From NCBI GenBank assembly GCA_044353855.1, contig JBILBF010000002.1:496001-560000 (forward strand): a stretch of DNA of 64,000 nt, read 5' to 3'. The position numbers and the translations under genes are program-made. The DNA comes from UKL13-3 sp044353855. GTDB lineage: Bacteria > Bacteroidota > Bacteroidia > UKL13-3. Under the pieces are notes generated by a model. The model was given only the letters and a program-made list of their open reading frames with translations, did not search any database and had not been told where the DNA came from. Below, one piece after another: positions 44,852 through 54,004 of this stretch; position 1 is the first letter of the stretch, and every line of letters starts with the position of its first letter.

Positions 44852-45792
44852 AAGTAAACTTAATTGTTTCGATAGATACCGAATGTGACAAGGATGAACA
44901 GTGGAATATTCCACATCCTATTACTTACCGCAATATTGAGATTGGGTTGGAGCAAACGCTTATTCCATTATTTGCTAAGTACAACATAAGGGCCACTTAT
45001 TTATTGAGTCCGGAGATTTTACAGAATGAAGCATGTATTCGTAAATTTAAAAGTTTCTCAAATATTGAACTCGGTACACATCTTCATTCTGAGTTTATTG
45101 AACCCGGTGCGAATTTTGATACGACTAATACACATATGATTCAGGCTTCTTTACCTGAAGAGATTGAACGCAAAAAACTATACAATTTAACTGAACTCTT
45201 TAAAACGGTATTCGGATACCAACCACTTAGTTTTAGGGCGGGTCGATTTGGTATTAGTAAAAGTTCGTTAGCCATTTTAAATGAGTTGAACTATAAAGTT
45301 GACTCCAGCATCACTCCTTTTAAAACATTGTACTTTGATGATACATTGATTAATAACTGGGGAGCTAAACCATGGCCATATCAGATTAAGGGAACAACAT
45401 TAACAGAAGTTCCTGTATCGATAATCAATGCCGACTTTATCAAACTACCTGCTTTTATATTACGTCAGGTACAAGATAAATCAACCTTCTTCAAAAAGGT
45501 TTTGCATAAATTTGGATACACTTCGGCAACACAATGGTTTCGGCCCATGCGTGAAAATGGAAATGGATTGATTCAAACTGCTGAATCTATTATTATAAGT
45601 ACACCCAATCATGTTGTACCTACGTTAAACATGATGTTTCATAGCAATGAAATTTTACCGGGTACAAGCCCATACTGCAAAACACCCGAAGATGTGACCC
45701 GATTTCTTCAATCATTGGATGAAGCGTTTGAATACCTCTTTAAAAAATATACCATATGTTCTATCGGATTAGGAGAATACTCAACAACCTAA
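44848..45792 (+). CDS. Polysaccharide deacetylase-family protein
   Basis: The 314-residue protein shows the NodB-like fold of WalW-type deacetylases. The metal and base residues occur in VSIDTECDKDEQW (N-terminal Asp-Thr-Glu) and GTHLHSEF (His-x-His), with RAGRFGISKSSLAIL further on. It is probably a cytoplasmic metal-dependent enzyme removing N- or O-acetyl from a sugar intermediate. It overlaps both neighbours, by 4 bases upstream and 37 bases downstream. Confidence 0.82.
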   Translation: MKVNLIVSIDTECDKDEQWNIPHPITYRNIEIGLEQTLIPLFAKYNIRATYLLSPEILQNEACIRKFKSFSNIELGTHLHSEFIEPGANFDTTNTHMIQASLPEEIERKKLYNLTELFKTVFGYQPLSFRAGRFGISKSSLAILNELNYKVDSSITPFKTLYFDDTLINNWGAKPWPYQIKGTTLTEVPVSIINADFIKLPAFILRQVQDKSTFFKKVLHKFGYTSATQWFRPMRENGNGLIQTAESIIISTPNHVVPTLNMMFHSNEILPGTSPYCKTPEDVTRFLQSLDEAFEYLFKKYTICSIGLGEYSTT

Positions 45793-46322
45793 GTTTCGGT
45801 TTGCATACTGAATTTTTGTTTAGCCATTTATTGGACAACATTCCTGATTGCATTCAACCCAAAGGTATCAGCATTCAAAAACTGGATGTACAGCATATCC
45901 ATTGGTTGCAGGAGATTTGGAATATTGATCCAAAACAAATGGAACAACGGCTACTCGAAAAGCATATTTGTTATGTTTCCTTCATGGACCATAAAGCAGC
46001 AGGATACCATTGGGTAAAACGACAAGGAGTTCATCCTATTATTCCAGCAGGAACCAATATTACGATTAAATCCGGTGAAGATTGGATATACCACGTGAGA
46101 GTTGCCAGTAAATTTCAAGGACAAGGAATCAGTACCTATGTTTATCAAACCATATTGAACGAGGCGAAAGAGTTGGGACAAGAAAAAGTATACATCTATA
46201 CATCTTCACAAAATGCAAGTAACCAAAGAAGCCTGGAGAAAATCGGCTTTATTCTCGAACGCAAATTCACTTCACTCAAAGTGAACAAACGATATTATAG
46301 ATTATTATCCCATTCAGTATAA
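45756..46322 (+). CDS. GNAT-family N-acetyltransferase
   Basis: The 188-residue protein has the acetyl-CoA-binding pattern YHVRVASKFQGQGISTYVYQTIL (Q/R-x-x-G-x-G/A loop near residues 119-126) and the late SSQNASNQRSLEKIGF. This is the usual GNAT ending in which Asn and the aromatic end bind the cofactor. Start ATG 45756 lies inside the deacetylase gene. It likely acetylates an amino sugar or amino group in the locus. It ends one base before the next glycosyltransferase ATG. Confidence 0.82.
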   Translation: MFYRIRRILNNLSFGLHTEFLFSHLLDNIPDCIQPKGISIQKLDVQHIHWLQEIWNIDPKQMEQRLLEKHICYVSFMDHKAAGYHWVKRQGVHPIIPAGTNITIKSGEDWIYHVRVASKFQGQGISTYVYQTILNEAKELGQEKVYIYTSSQNASNQRSLEKIGFILERKFTSLKVNKRYYRLLSHSV

Positions 46323-47411
46323 ATGAAGATTGCTATACTTTTCGGACAATACCCCATTAATGCCCAGAAATCGTGGCTCAAGATGGGCAAGGCACTCGAA
46401 CAGAATCAGGAAGCAACCGTTCGTTTCTTTATTAACAACAAAGACACCAGGAATGAGTTTACTGCAGTAAAAGAATACAGCAGTATCAGGCGGATATTAT
46501 CCAGTATCAAAAACGGATACTCTAAACGAGATTCATTATTTACACCATTACTTTCTTATAAAGCCGATATCATTCACCTAATTGATGCACATATTTTTCC
46601 TTCTATTAAAAATACCATCAACTGGAACAAAACAAAATTGATTGTCACTTTCAGAGGCTTTGACACGTTGGTACAACCACACACAGACCCCGATTGGAAA
46701 AAAGAACTGCTGGAGCTTTATGCAACGGCACACCAACTTCATTTTGTAAGCAAGCATTTACTTGAAAAAGCAATTGAGCTAGGAGCTCCAAGAGCAAAGT
46801 GCAGTGTTATTTACCAGTCTGTTGATCCCAACGAATTTAAACACATTCAACTAGCAACACAAAACGATACCATCAATATCATTTCAACAGGTAGGCTTGT
46901 ATGGGAAAAAGGATACGTATATGCACTTGAGGCCATTGCACAACTAAACCATACTTATAAAAATATCAAGTACTCCATTTGGGGTAGCGGACCTGATATC
47001 CATTTGTTAAATCACCATATCCAACGATTGGGATTAACCAACTGTTGTATTTTAAAAGGAGAAGGTTCCAAAACAGAATTGGCCAAACAATTATCAGAAT
47101 CGGATTTGTATATACTCCCTTCTTTAAGCGAAGGTGTTCCGAATTCAATACTAGAAGCATCGTTAATGGGTTTACCTGTTATCAGCACAACAGTTGGCGG
47201 TATTCCGGAAGTGGTACAACATGGTAAAACCGGTTTACTGGCAGCACCTGCCAATAGCGATGAACTGGCAAAGCAGTTGGAACAATTATTATTGAACAAA
47301 GAATATGCCCTTTCACTGGGCAAAGCGGGACATGAATGGATGAATGCACATCATACCCCAACACAGGAAATGAATCAGTGGAAATCTCTTTATACCCAAA
47401 CAATCGCTTGA
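46323..47411 (+). CDS. GT4 glycosyltransferase
   Basis: This 362-residue GT-B protein has KIAILFGQYPINAQKSWLKMG at the start (no long leader), IISTGRLVWEKGYVYALEAI at the C-domain entry, and the EX7E motif in LSEGVPNSILEASLMGLPVIST near 264-285. It is one of three consecutive GT4 genes of similar size (46323-49719), which may have come from duplication of an ancestral gene, as the conserved phrases GRLxWxKGY suggest. Donor and acceptor are unknown. Confidence 0.9.
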   Translation: MKIAILFGQYPINAQKSWLKMGKALEQNQEATVRFFINNKDTRNEFTAVKEYSSIRRILSSIKNGYSKRDSLFTPLLSYKADIIHLIDAHIFPSIKNTINWNKTKLIVTFRGFDTLVQPHTDPDWKKELLELYATAHQLHFVSKHLLEKAIELGAPRAKCSVIYQSVDPNEFKHIQLATQNDTINIISTGRLVWEKGYVYALEAIAQLNHTYKNIKYSIWGSGPDIHLLNHHIQRLGLTNCCILKGEGSKTELAKQLSESDLYILPSLSEGVPNSILEASLMGLPVISTTVGGIPEVVQHGKTGLLAAPANSDELAKQLEQLLLNKEYALSLGKAGHEWMNAHHTPTQEMNQWKSLYTQTIA

Positions 47412-48520
47412 GAGTTCTTGAAATTTTGAATCATCCTCCTGGAGAAACATTTATCCAACAACATGCAATTGCATTGAACACCTATGCACCAGAAATAGAA
47501 TTATGTTGGGCCTTTACACAAACCAATTTAAATGGCCGTTTAAAACAATTTGATTTTAGTACAACTAAATGTTATGCCTGGCCCAACTATAATTTATACC
47601 CCAAATGGAAACAAGCTTTGGTGAAAGCAACCTATTTTGGAAAAAGTTTAGATGCATTATACAAACCCCAACTTAACCTACTCAAAAAAATTAAACCCGA
47701 TTTGGTGCATTTTCATTTCTCATCACTTGCTGTTAAATATGCGCATCTATGTGTTGAGCTTGATATTCCATACACATTCAGTGTAAGAGGAAGTGATATA
47801 CAACTAGCGCCAGAAAACGATCCTGATTACGTAAAGTCATTACAAAAAGTTATGCAGCATGCCAAAGCAATACATTGTGTAAGTTATAGTTTGCAACATG
47901 ATCTTTTTGAATATGCCGGTCCATCCAATAAGAGCAATGTTATTCGCACTGCCATTTCCGATGATTGGCAAACAATAGAACGCAGGCCACAACAAGGATT
48001 GCTGATTGCAATTGGTCGTTTAAATTGGCGTAAAGGATTTCCTGATTTATTGCTCGCATGTAAATTACTGCGTGACAAAAAAAAGAACTTTCAACTTATT
48101 ATTATAGGAGAAGGCCCACAGAGACACGAATTAGAATTTATGATTCGAGACCTCAATCTCACTAATACCGTTACACTTGCCGGCAAACAATCACATACTC
48201 AAATCAGAGAATGGTTCTCGAAAGCCCAGCTATTTGTATTATCCAGTATTGCAGAAGGGTTTCCCAATGTGGTAGCGGAAGCAATGATGGCCGGTGTACC
48301 TGTCTTAACCTCCAATTGTGATGGTATACCTGAACTCATTAAAGATCAGAAAAACGCATTTGTTTATGAAACCGGAAATGTAAATCATTTAACCGATCAA
48401 CTCGAGATAATGTTAGAAAAAAGCAATCTCAACGAGCTAATCAATAATGCTCAACAACTTAGTAAAGAATCATTTTCGCATCGTAATCATGCGATTAGAT
48501 TTAAACAATTGTGGCAATAA
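47408..48520 (+). CDS. GT4 glycosyltransferase (TTG start)
   Basis: The protein is 370 residues from TTG 47408, which overlaps the previous stop as TTGA and gives a natural GT-B start, MRVLEILNHPPGETFIQQ. The ATG at 47336 would put 24 residues inside the upstream gene. The C-domain has LIAIGRLNWRKGFPDLLLAC and the EX7E motif in IAEGFPNVVAEAMMAGVPVLT. It resembles its neighbours in the run. The sugar is not predictable. Confidence 0.88.
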   Translation: MRVLEILNHPPGETFIQQHAIALNTYAPEIELCWAFTQTNLNGRLKQFDFSTTKCYAWPNYNLYPKWKQALVKATYFGKSLDALYKPQLNLLKKIKPDLVHFHFSSLAVKYAHLCVELDIPYTFSVRGSDIQLAPENDPDYVKSLQKVMQHAKAIHCVSYSLQHDLFEYAGPSNKSNVIRTAISDDWQTIERRPQQGLLIAIGRLNWRKGFPDLLLACKLLRDKKKNFQLIIIGEGPQRHELEFMIRDLNLTNTVTLAGKQSHTQIREWFSKAQLFVLSSIAEGFPNVVAEAMMAGVPVLTSNCDGIPELIKDQKNAFVYETGNVNHLTDQLEIMLEKSNLNELINNAQQLSKESFSHRNHAIRFKQLWQ

Positions 48521-49719
48521 ACTCGAATCCAAAAATACTTGTCATCATAGGCCAATGGCCAAGCAAAACTCATCCCTATTTGGTGTGGTTATTTGGCTTG
48601 CTCAAAAAGGATTTTAACAAGATGCAACTCATGTTGTTCGAACAACCAGCCTTATCATATGGGTATGAATTATTGGGAAAAGAACAAACAGAAAAAGTTT
48701 TGCAACAGGCATTGTTCCGACAACCTTTTTCCTATAATCCGTTTATTCATTTAAAAACAGTCATCACAAGTGTCCTGCATTTGAAACAAACAAAAAGAAT
48801 CATATCGGAATGTAAACAAAGTGGTTTAACCAATGCACAGGTCTATGGACAATTTTTGTATTTCCATAAAATACTTGGAAAAAAGTTTGATTTGGTCCAT
48901 ATCAATGCCTTGCAAACAGGATATCATTTTAAAGCGAAAGCTTGGTTCGGAAATGCAAAAGTATTGGTGAGTTCACGTGGACAAGACTTCGACTTTTTTC
49001 CTGATAAATACGATACTCTTTTAACAAAGGTTGATCATGTGCACGTATTAGGGTCTTACTTAAAAAAGAAAGTATTAGAAAAAGGAATAGCAGAAAAGAA
49101 CATAACCATTATTCCTCCAGCACATATAAACAATGAAATGATAGCGATTGAATCGAAGAAAAATCTATCAGGAAGAATTCATATTGCAACTGCTGCGAGG
49201 TTAACATGGACAAAAGGATACCGATATGCCATTCAAGCCATCGCTCAACTTATTCAACAAAATGTAGATGTACATTACCATATTTATGGCGATGGAGAAC
49301 AAAAAGAAGAGATTATGTATCTAATAAAAATGTTCAATCTCTCCAATCATATTACCCTAAATGGTTGGGTGAATGAAATCGAATTAAAAAAGGAACTCAT
49401 TCAACACGATATGTACCTCTTACTTTCAATTGAAGAAGGATTTAACAACTCTGTGGTGTTGGCACAAAGCCTAGGTTTGCCTTGCATCGTTTCGAATACT
49501 GGAGGATTACCTGAAAATGTAATCCATGAACAAACAGGACTGGTGGTTGCTCCATACAATAGCAATGAAGCAGCCAATGCAATTATTATGCTTAAGAATA
49601 ATTCAGGCTTATATGAACAACTGAGTTCACAAGCAATACAAAAAGTAAAACAATATTCGCTACCACAACAAATTAAGGAATATTCCGACTTGTATCATTT
49701 TATGACTAATGCGCACTAA
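48511..49719 (+). CDS. GT4 glycosyltransferase with altered EX7E motif
   Basis: The protein is 402 residues from GTG 48511, overlapping the previous gene by 10 bases. The fold is clear from NPKILVIIGQWPSKTHPYLVW, IATAARLTWTKGYRYAIQAI and LSIEEGFNNSVVLAQSLGLPCIV. In that last motif the second glutamate of EX7E is replaced by leucine. Since this residue normally contacts the donor sugar, activity or specificity may differ. Otherwise the gene looks intact, with normal length. Confidence 0.85.
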   Translation: MAINSNPKILVIIGQWPSKTHPYLVWLFGLLKKDFNKMQLMLFEQPALSYGYELLGKEQTEKVLQQALFRQPFSYNPFIHLKTVITSVLHLKQTKRIISECKQSGLTNAQVYGQFLYFHKILGKKFDLVHINALQTGYHFKAKAWFGNAKVLVSSRGQDFDFFPDKYDTLLTKVDHVHVLGSYLKKKVLEKGIAEKNITIIPPAHINNEMIAIESKKNLSGRIHIATAARLTWTKGYRYAIQAIAQLIQQNVDVHYHIYGDGEQKEEIMYLIKMFNLSNHITLNGWVNEIELKKELIQHDMYLLLSIEEGFNNSVVLAQSLGLPCIVSNTGGLPENVIHEQTGLVVAPYNSNEAANAIIMLKNNSGLYEQLSSQAIQKVKQYSLPQQIKEYSDLYHFMTNAH

Positions 49720-50620
49720 AATGATTTCAAAAATTACCAACATCCTTAATGTACTCTATTGGATTATGCTAAGAAGAGAAATAATCGTACCAACATTTGG
49801 AACTTATGGCGATTTATTAATGACAAACGGTGTTCTAAAACAATACTCGGAGCAACAAAAAAGAAAACTTTATATTATTTGTAAAAATGATACGCTAATT
49901 TACAACCTTCCTTTTATTGAAAAGTACATTGCCAACTATTCAGCATATTATTTTGCAACATGGATGGCAAAATGGTTTAAGAACATTAAAATAGTAAATT
50001 ACGGGCCAATCAATAATAATCCTAATTTGCATTTAATGCAACGAATAGCAAACGCTCTATCGTTTAAACTTGAAGCTGGATTTAAACCATTTTATAACAT
50101 AGATCTTGGAGCAGATTCTATTCTATTCGATTTTAAATCAGACCTTCCGATTATTTGCATACAAAGTGAACCCAATACAATATTCTGCCAAAACAATAAA
50201 AATTGGATCCCAGAAAGAATAGATGAAGTGGTAACCTATTTAAACAATAAAGAAGTCATCACTATTCAAATTGGAACTGGTAATGATCGCAAATTAGATA
50301 CACATTACCATTACCATGGAAAGCTTACCATGCGTCAAAGCATTTATTTACTTTCAAAAAGCAACTTGTTTATTGGTACAGAAGGGGCTCTGATGCATGC
50401 ATGTAGTGCCATTAATACAAAAGCGGTCATTATTTTTGGCGGATATATTCATCCACATCAAAGTGGATACGATAATATTATTGGTTTGAAATCCGATGTT
50501 GAATGTGCTCCATGTTTACTCACTACTGCATGCCCTTTTAATATGAAATGTATGAATCAAATAGGAGTAAATGAAGTTTTGATTCAGGTTACTCAATTTT
50601 TACAATCAAAAAATAACTAA
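49709..50620 (+). CDS. GT9 (heptosyltransferase-like) glycosyltransferase
   Basis: The 303-residue protein begins at ATG 49709 or, equally well, ATG 49721. It has the ADP-heptose:LPS heptosyltransferase pattern: IIVPTFGTYGDLLMTNGVLK near 25-44, VITIQIGTGNDRKLD, and SNLFIGTEGALMHACSAINT near 225-244. It probably adds a sugar to the growing glycan in the cytoplasm. It is shorter than classical heptosyltransferases and its N-terminal half is divergent. A cysteine cluster (ECAPCLLTTACPFNMKC) is typical of several GT9 enzymes. Confidence 0.8.
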   Translation: MRTKMISKITNILNVLYWIMLRREIIVPTFGTYGDLLMTNGVLKQYSEQQKRKLYIICKNDTLIYNLPFIEKYIANYSAYYFATWMAKWFKNIKIVNYGPINNNPNLHLMQRIANALSFKLEAGFKPFYNIDLGADSILFDFKSDLPIICIQSEPNTIFCQNNKNWIPERIDEVVTYLNNKEVITIQIGTGNDRKLDTHYHYHGKLTMRQSIYLLSKSNLFIGTEGALMHACSAINTKAVIIFGGYIHPHQSGYDNIIGLKSDVECAPCLLTTACPFNMKCMNQIGVNEVLIQVTQFLQSKNN

Positions 50621-50623
50621 AAA

Positions 50624-51802
50624 GTGAATATAGAAAATACCATTGCAAAAATTAAAGGTTTTACAGAGTTATTACGAGTAGAAAATACTGGATTCAAATA
50701 TACAATCAACCATGATGTTAAAATGTATCCTGCAGCTATTCTATATGGAACATGGTCAGTAGCCTATATCAATAAACTACTGTCGCAAAAAAGTTCAAAA
50801 AAAGATGAAGAAGAGAAATTTATAGTTAATTCTTTAAATAAGAATCGATTAAGTAATGGGTTGTTTTACCCTAAAGAATTAGACTTTATTAAGTATCCAA
50901 AATCGAAAGAGTATATGTATCTACATTGTTACAACTATTCCGTTGGGGCAGCTGTAGAACTTGACCCTCTCTATGATTTTCATTCTTCCTACATGGATTC
51001 TTTTTTAAACTCCGATTACTTAGAAAGATGGCTCAATCAAAGAAGCTTAGAAAGACCTTGGGAGGAATCAAATAATATCGTAAATGTGGCTAGTTATTTG
51101 GCACTATGTAACGACAATGGAAATTCAAAGGGAAAAGAGGCCTTATATCAAATGCTCGAATGGCATAATAAAGTTCAAAATCCAAAAACAGGAGGGTTTG
51201 AAATTTTTAACCCTTCACGTAAAAATATTTTACAATCGATGGCTGGTGCTGTTCATAATTTCCATATTCATCATTATTTAAATGAACCAACTGGATATGA
51301 AAAAATAATAGCAAACAATATAATTCCATTTTTATATGAAGGCCCATTAACTGCATGTCTCTCTATTGACTTTGTTGAATTAGCATGCAACTCTATAAAA
51401 TATATGGATGACACATATGAACTTGAACAGGCTCTAATTTACCATTTCCATCAATTAATAAAATATCAAAATGTAGATGGTGGATGGTATGAAAACGAAA
51501 ATTCATCTTTACCGACAACTGCAAATGGAATGAAAGAATATAAAGCATCTTCAAATTCATATGCTACTTGGTTCCGACTTTGTTCAATTGGAATGATAAT
51601 GATTACTATATTTAGAGATTCACCCGATAATTGGCATTTTAGGAAAACGCTAGGTATGGGTTATTCTAATAATAAATGGAATCCCATAGTTCCTAAAACA
51701 ACAGAAACAGATCAATACAATGTTTTAAAATGGAAAAAAAACAACTTAAAACATGAGTTAAAAAAGAAAGCTATAATATTTGCTTCTAAAATTATTAGCT
51801 AA
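50624..51802 (+). CDS. Hypothetical protein, alpha/alpha-toroid-like
   Basis: The protein is 392 residues from GTG 50624, all in the same frame as its neighbours. It has no signal peptide. The repeated helical segments, YLHCYNYSVGAAVELD, RPWEESNNIVNVASYLAL, NPKTGGFEIFNP and especially YQNVDGGWYENENS (a QxxDGGW-type turn), suggest an alpha/alpha toroid like terpene cyclases or glycoside-processing six-hairpin proteins. It could modify or hold a polysaccharide intermediate. No specific family was recognised. It overlaps the next gene (TAATG). Confidence 0.6.
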   Translation: MNIENTIAKIKGFTELLRVENTGFKYTINHDVKMYPAAILYGTWSVAYINKLLSQKSSKKDEEEKFIVNSLNKNRLSNGLFYPKELDFIKYPKSKEYMYLHCYNYSVGAAVELDPLYDFHSSYMDSFLNSDYLERWLNQRSLERPWEESNNIVNVASYLALCNDNGNSKGKEALYQMLEWHNKVQNPKTGGFEIFNPSRKNILQSMAGAVHNFHIHHYLNEPTGYEKIIANNIIPFLYEGPLTACLSIDFVELACNSIKYMDDTYELEQALIYHFHQLIKYQNVDGGWYENENSSLPTTANGMKEYKASSNSYATWFRLCSIGMIMITIFRDSPDNWHFRKTLGMGYSNNKWNPIVPKTTETDQYNVLKWKKNNLKHELKKKAIIFASKIIS

Positions 51803-52785
51803 TGATTGATATAGTTATTTGCACATATAATAGAATTGGTATAGCCATTGATTTAGCTAAAAATCTAATTTTAAATAACAACTTAATAAACAACGTAATT
51901 ATAGTTGATTCAACTGATAATCAAAACCAAACCTACCTTTTAGACACAAGAATAAAAATAGAAAAAACAACCTATAAAAACCAACCTTTACAACGTTATT
52001 TAGGTTATCAAAAATCTAATTCTGATATTATTTTATTTTTAGATGATGATATGGAATTAATTGATAATGAATTTGCAAACAAAATAATGTCAACTTTTGA
52101 AAATCTTAACATTAGTGGAATTGCTATCAATTTTCAAGATAAACATACTAACTCTTCCCTCTCAAAAATACCTCCATCATTATTTAATAGTAAAAGCAAA
52201 ATAAAAAAAATATTGAATTGGTTTACTGGCTATCATCAACAACAAAATGGCAAATTGGGCCTCTGCGGAATAAGAGGCAAACAACCTCTATTTGGTGGTG
52301 AAACTGAAATAATTGGTGGAGGTGCTTTTGCGATAAAGAGAGAGTATTTGTATAATAATTTTAATTTTCAACTTATTGATTTGTACGAACAGAAAATTGG
52401 GAAAGGAGAAGATGTAATATTAGGATACACGCTTAGCAAACAAAAGGGACTACACTTCATGCCTGATTTATTATTTTACCATAACGACCAGACAATAAGC
52501 AACTATTCGTCAAACCATTTTCAATTTGCAAAACGAGTTTCCTTTTCTCGCTTGTATTTATCTTTTGAAAAAACACGTTTAGATAATCAATCATTTACAA
52601 GAGCATATTTACACTACCATTGGTATACACTTTGGCGTATACTCGGCTATATGTTGAATATTATAATGCAGCCAAACAAAAGTAGACTTTCCATACTTAT
52701 GGGTACGATGTATGGGTATGTATCCTCATTTAGCTTTAAATTTAAATACATAAGTACCCCATATAACTATGAAACGAATACCTGA
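51802..52785 (+). CDS. GT2 family glycosyltransferase
   Basis: This 327-residue GT-A protein opens with MIDIVICTYNRIGIAIDLAK and has the metal-site motif IILFLDDDMELIDNEF near 72-87. Later come GGGAFAIKREYLY and KGEDVILGYTLSKQKG, the acceptor-side part. Unlike the GT2 at 35632 it has no strong C-terminal membrane helices. It is probably a soluble, inverting transferase at the inner membrane. It starts on the stop of the toroid gene and overlaps the ligase gene by 17 bases. Confidence 0.87.
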   Translation: MIDIVICTYNRIGIAIDLAKNLILNNNLINNVIIVDSTDNQNQTYLLDTRIKIEKTTYKNQPLQRYLGYQKSNSDIILFLDDDMELIDNEFANKIMSTFENLNISGIAINFQDKHTNSSLSKIPPSLFNSKSKIKKILNWFTGYHQQQNGKLGLCGIRGKQPLFGGETEIIGGGAFAIKREYLYNNFNFQLIDLYEQKIGKGEDVILGYTLSKQKGLHFMPDLLFYHNDQTISNYSSNHFQFAKRVSFSRLYLSFEKTRLDNQSFTRAYLHYHWYTLWRILGYMLNIIMQPNKSRLSILMGTMYGYVSSFSFKFKYISTPYNYETNT

Positions 52786-54004
52786 CCCAATCATCAATCC
52801 TCTCCAATTTCAAAAGAAACTGGATACAAGCTTGTATTGGTTGACCTTTGCAATGGTATGCCCTTACTTTTTAATTGCAGGCCAAAACCTTTCCTTGTTG
52901 CTGTTTATTATTTTTATATTCAAAATATCTAAACATATTTCACCATATAAATATACCCATTTTATACAATTTGGAACTGCCCTTTTTGCTGTATCTGCCA
53001 TTACTACAACGGTATCCGTTTATGGTGAAGGAGAGTTTTTTTCAAATTCCATAGGTGTATTAACTAATTATATCTATTGGCCAATCATGTTATGGATACT
53101 CATTACAATTGGACCATATTTAGATGAACACATCATTGGGAAAAGTGGATTTTACGGCCTTATAATAATGATGATTATGTACTTCTTTATTCCCCTAAAA
53201 ATTTCAGGATTTATTGCTAATCACAGCCCGAATAGTTTTTCACTTGTACTCATTTGTTTTACAGCAATTGCAGTTGTATATGTTCAACAAAAGTATAATG
53301 TAAAATATGGAACTATCATGCTTTTATGCATTGTTATAATTTTAACAATTCAGGGTAGAAGAGCTGGTTCAATATTAACGCTTTTATCAGGTTTAGCTGC
53401 CCTTTATTTACCAAGCATAAAAAAACAAACATTAATGACTTCTATAATAGTGTCAACAATGGTATTTGTCTTTTATTTAAGCGATATAGGGGAGCAAATT
53501 ATATTAGACAGTAGTCCAAGAATCCACGATTTATTGTATGAAATTGATAAAGTACAAACAGAAGATAGGTCATATCTTACTAGAGTATTAATGGTTGAAA
53601 AAGGGTTAGATTTATTTAGTCAATCTCCAATTATTGGAAACGGATTAAATTCTTTTACAATTTCAGATGTAGAATTTGAAGGAGACTTTATTGGCTCAGA
53701 ATTTATTATTAACAAGGAAAATAATAATAATTTAAGTGCCCATAATTCCTATATTACTTTTTTGGCAGAGGGTGGTTTATTTCAATTATTATCATTGATA
53801 TTCCTTCAACTATTTATCATTGTAAACTTTATTAAAAATTACAATCTCAGAAACCAATCCGAAAATGCCATTTTATGGGGTTTTTTGGCAATGAGTGTGC
53901 ATCTCTATTTTATTACAGGAATTGTAAACGTTTATGTTTGGTATTTAATAGGTTTGAGTCTAGCTATTTGCACTAGAATATACAGAATAAATCAACTAAA
54001 ATGA
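52769..54004 (+). CDS. O-antigen ligase / polymerase-family membrane protein (WaaL/Wzy-like)
   Basis: The 411-residue protein has about 11-12 hydrophobic spans and the large periplasmic loop typical of the Wzy_C/WaaL family (about 232-330). It contains SYLTRVLMVEKGLDLFSQSPIIGNG (in part) and NNNLSAHNSYITFLAEGG, where the conserved H-N-x-Y/F marks the ligase/polymerase family. It would polymerise repeat units or attach finished chains to lipid A-core in the periplasm. With Wzm/Wzt export, the ligase role is more natural. Confidence 0.82.
   Translation: MKRIPDPIINPLQFQKKLDTSLYWLTFAMVCPYFLIAGQNLSLLLFIIFIFKISKHISPYKYTHFIQFGTALFAVSAITTTVSVYGEGEFFSNSIGVLTNYIYWPIMLWILITIGPYLDEHIIGKSGFYGLIIMMIMYFFIPLKISGFIANHSPNSFSLVLICFTAIAVVYVQQKYNVKYGTIMLLCIVIILTIQGRRAGSILTLLSGLAALYLPSIKKQTLMTSIIVSTMVFVFYLSDIGEQIILDSSPRIHDLLYEIDKVQTEDRSYLTRVLMVEKGLDLFSQSPIIGNGLNSFTISDVEFEGDFIGSEFIINKENNNNLSAHNSYITFLAEGGLFQLLSLIFLQLFIIVNFIKNYNLRNQSENAILWGFLAMSVHLYFITGIVNVYVWYLIGLSLAICTRIYRINQLK

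Noticed and set aside
47336..47407. ATG 47336 as start of the second GT4 gene in the run
   Set aside because: It would place 24 residues in the upstream gene. TTG 47408 forms a TTGA overlap and gives a typical GT-B N-terminus.
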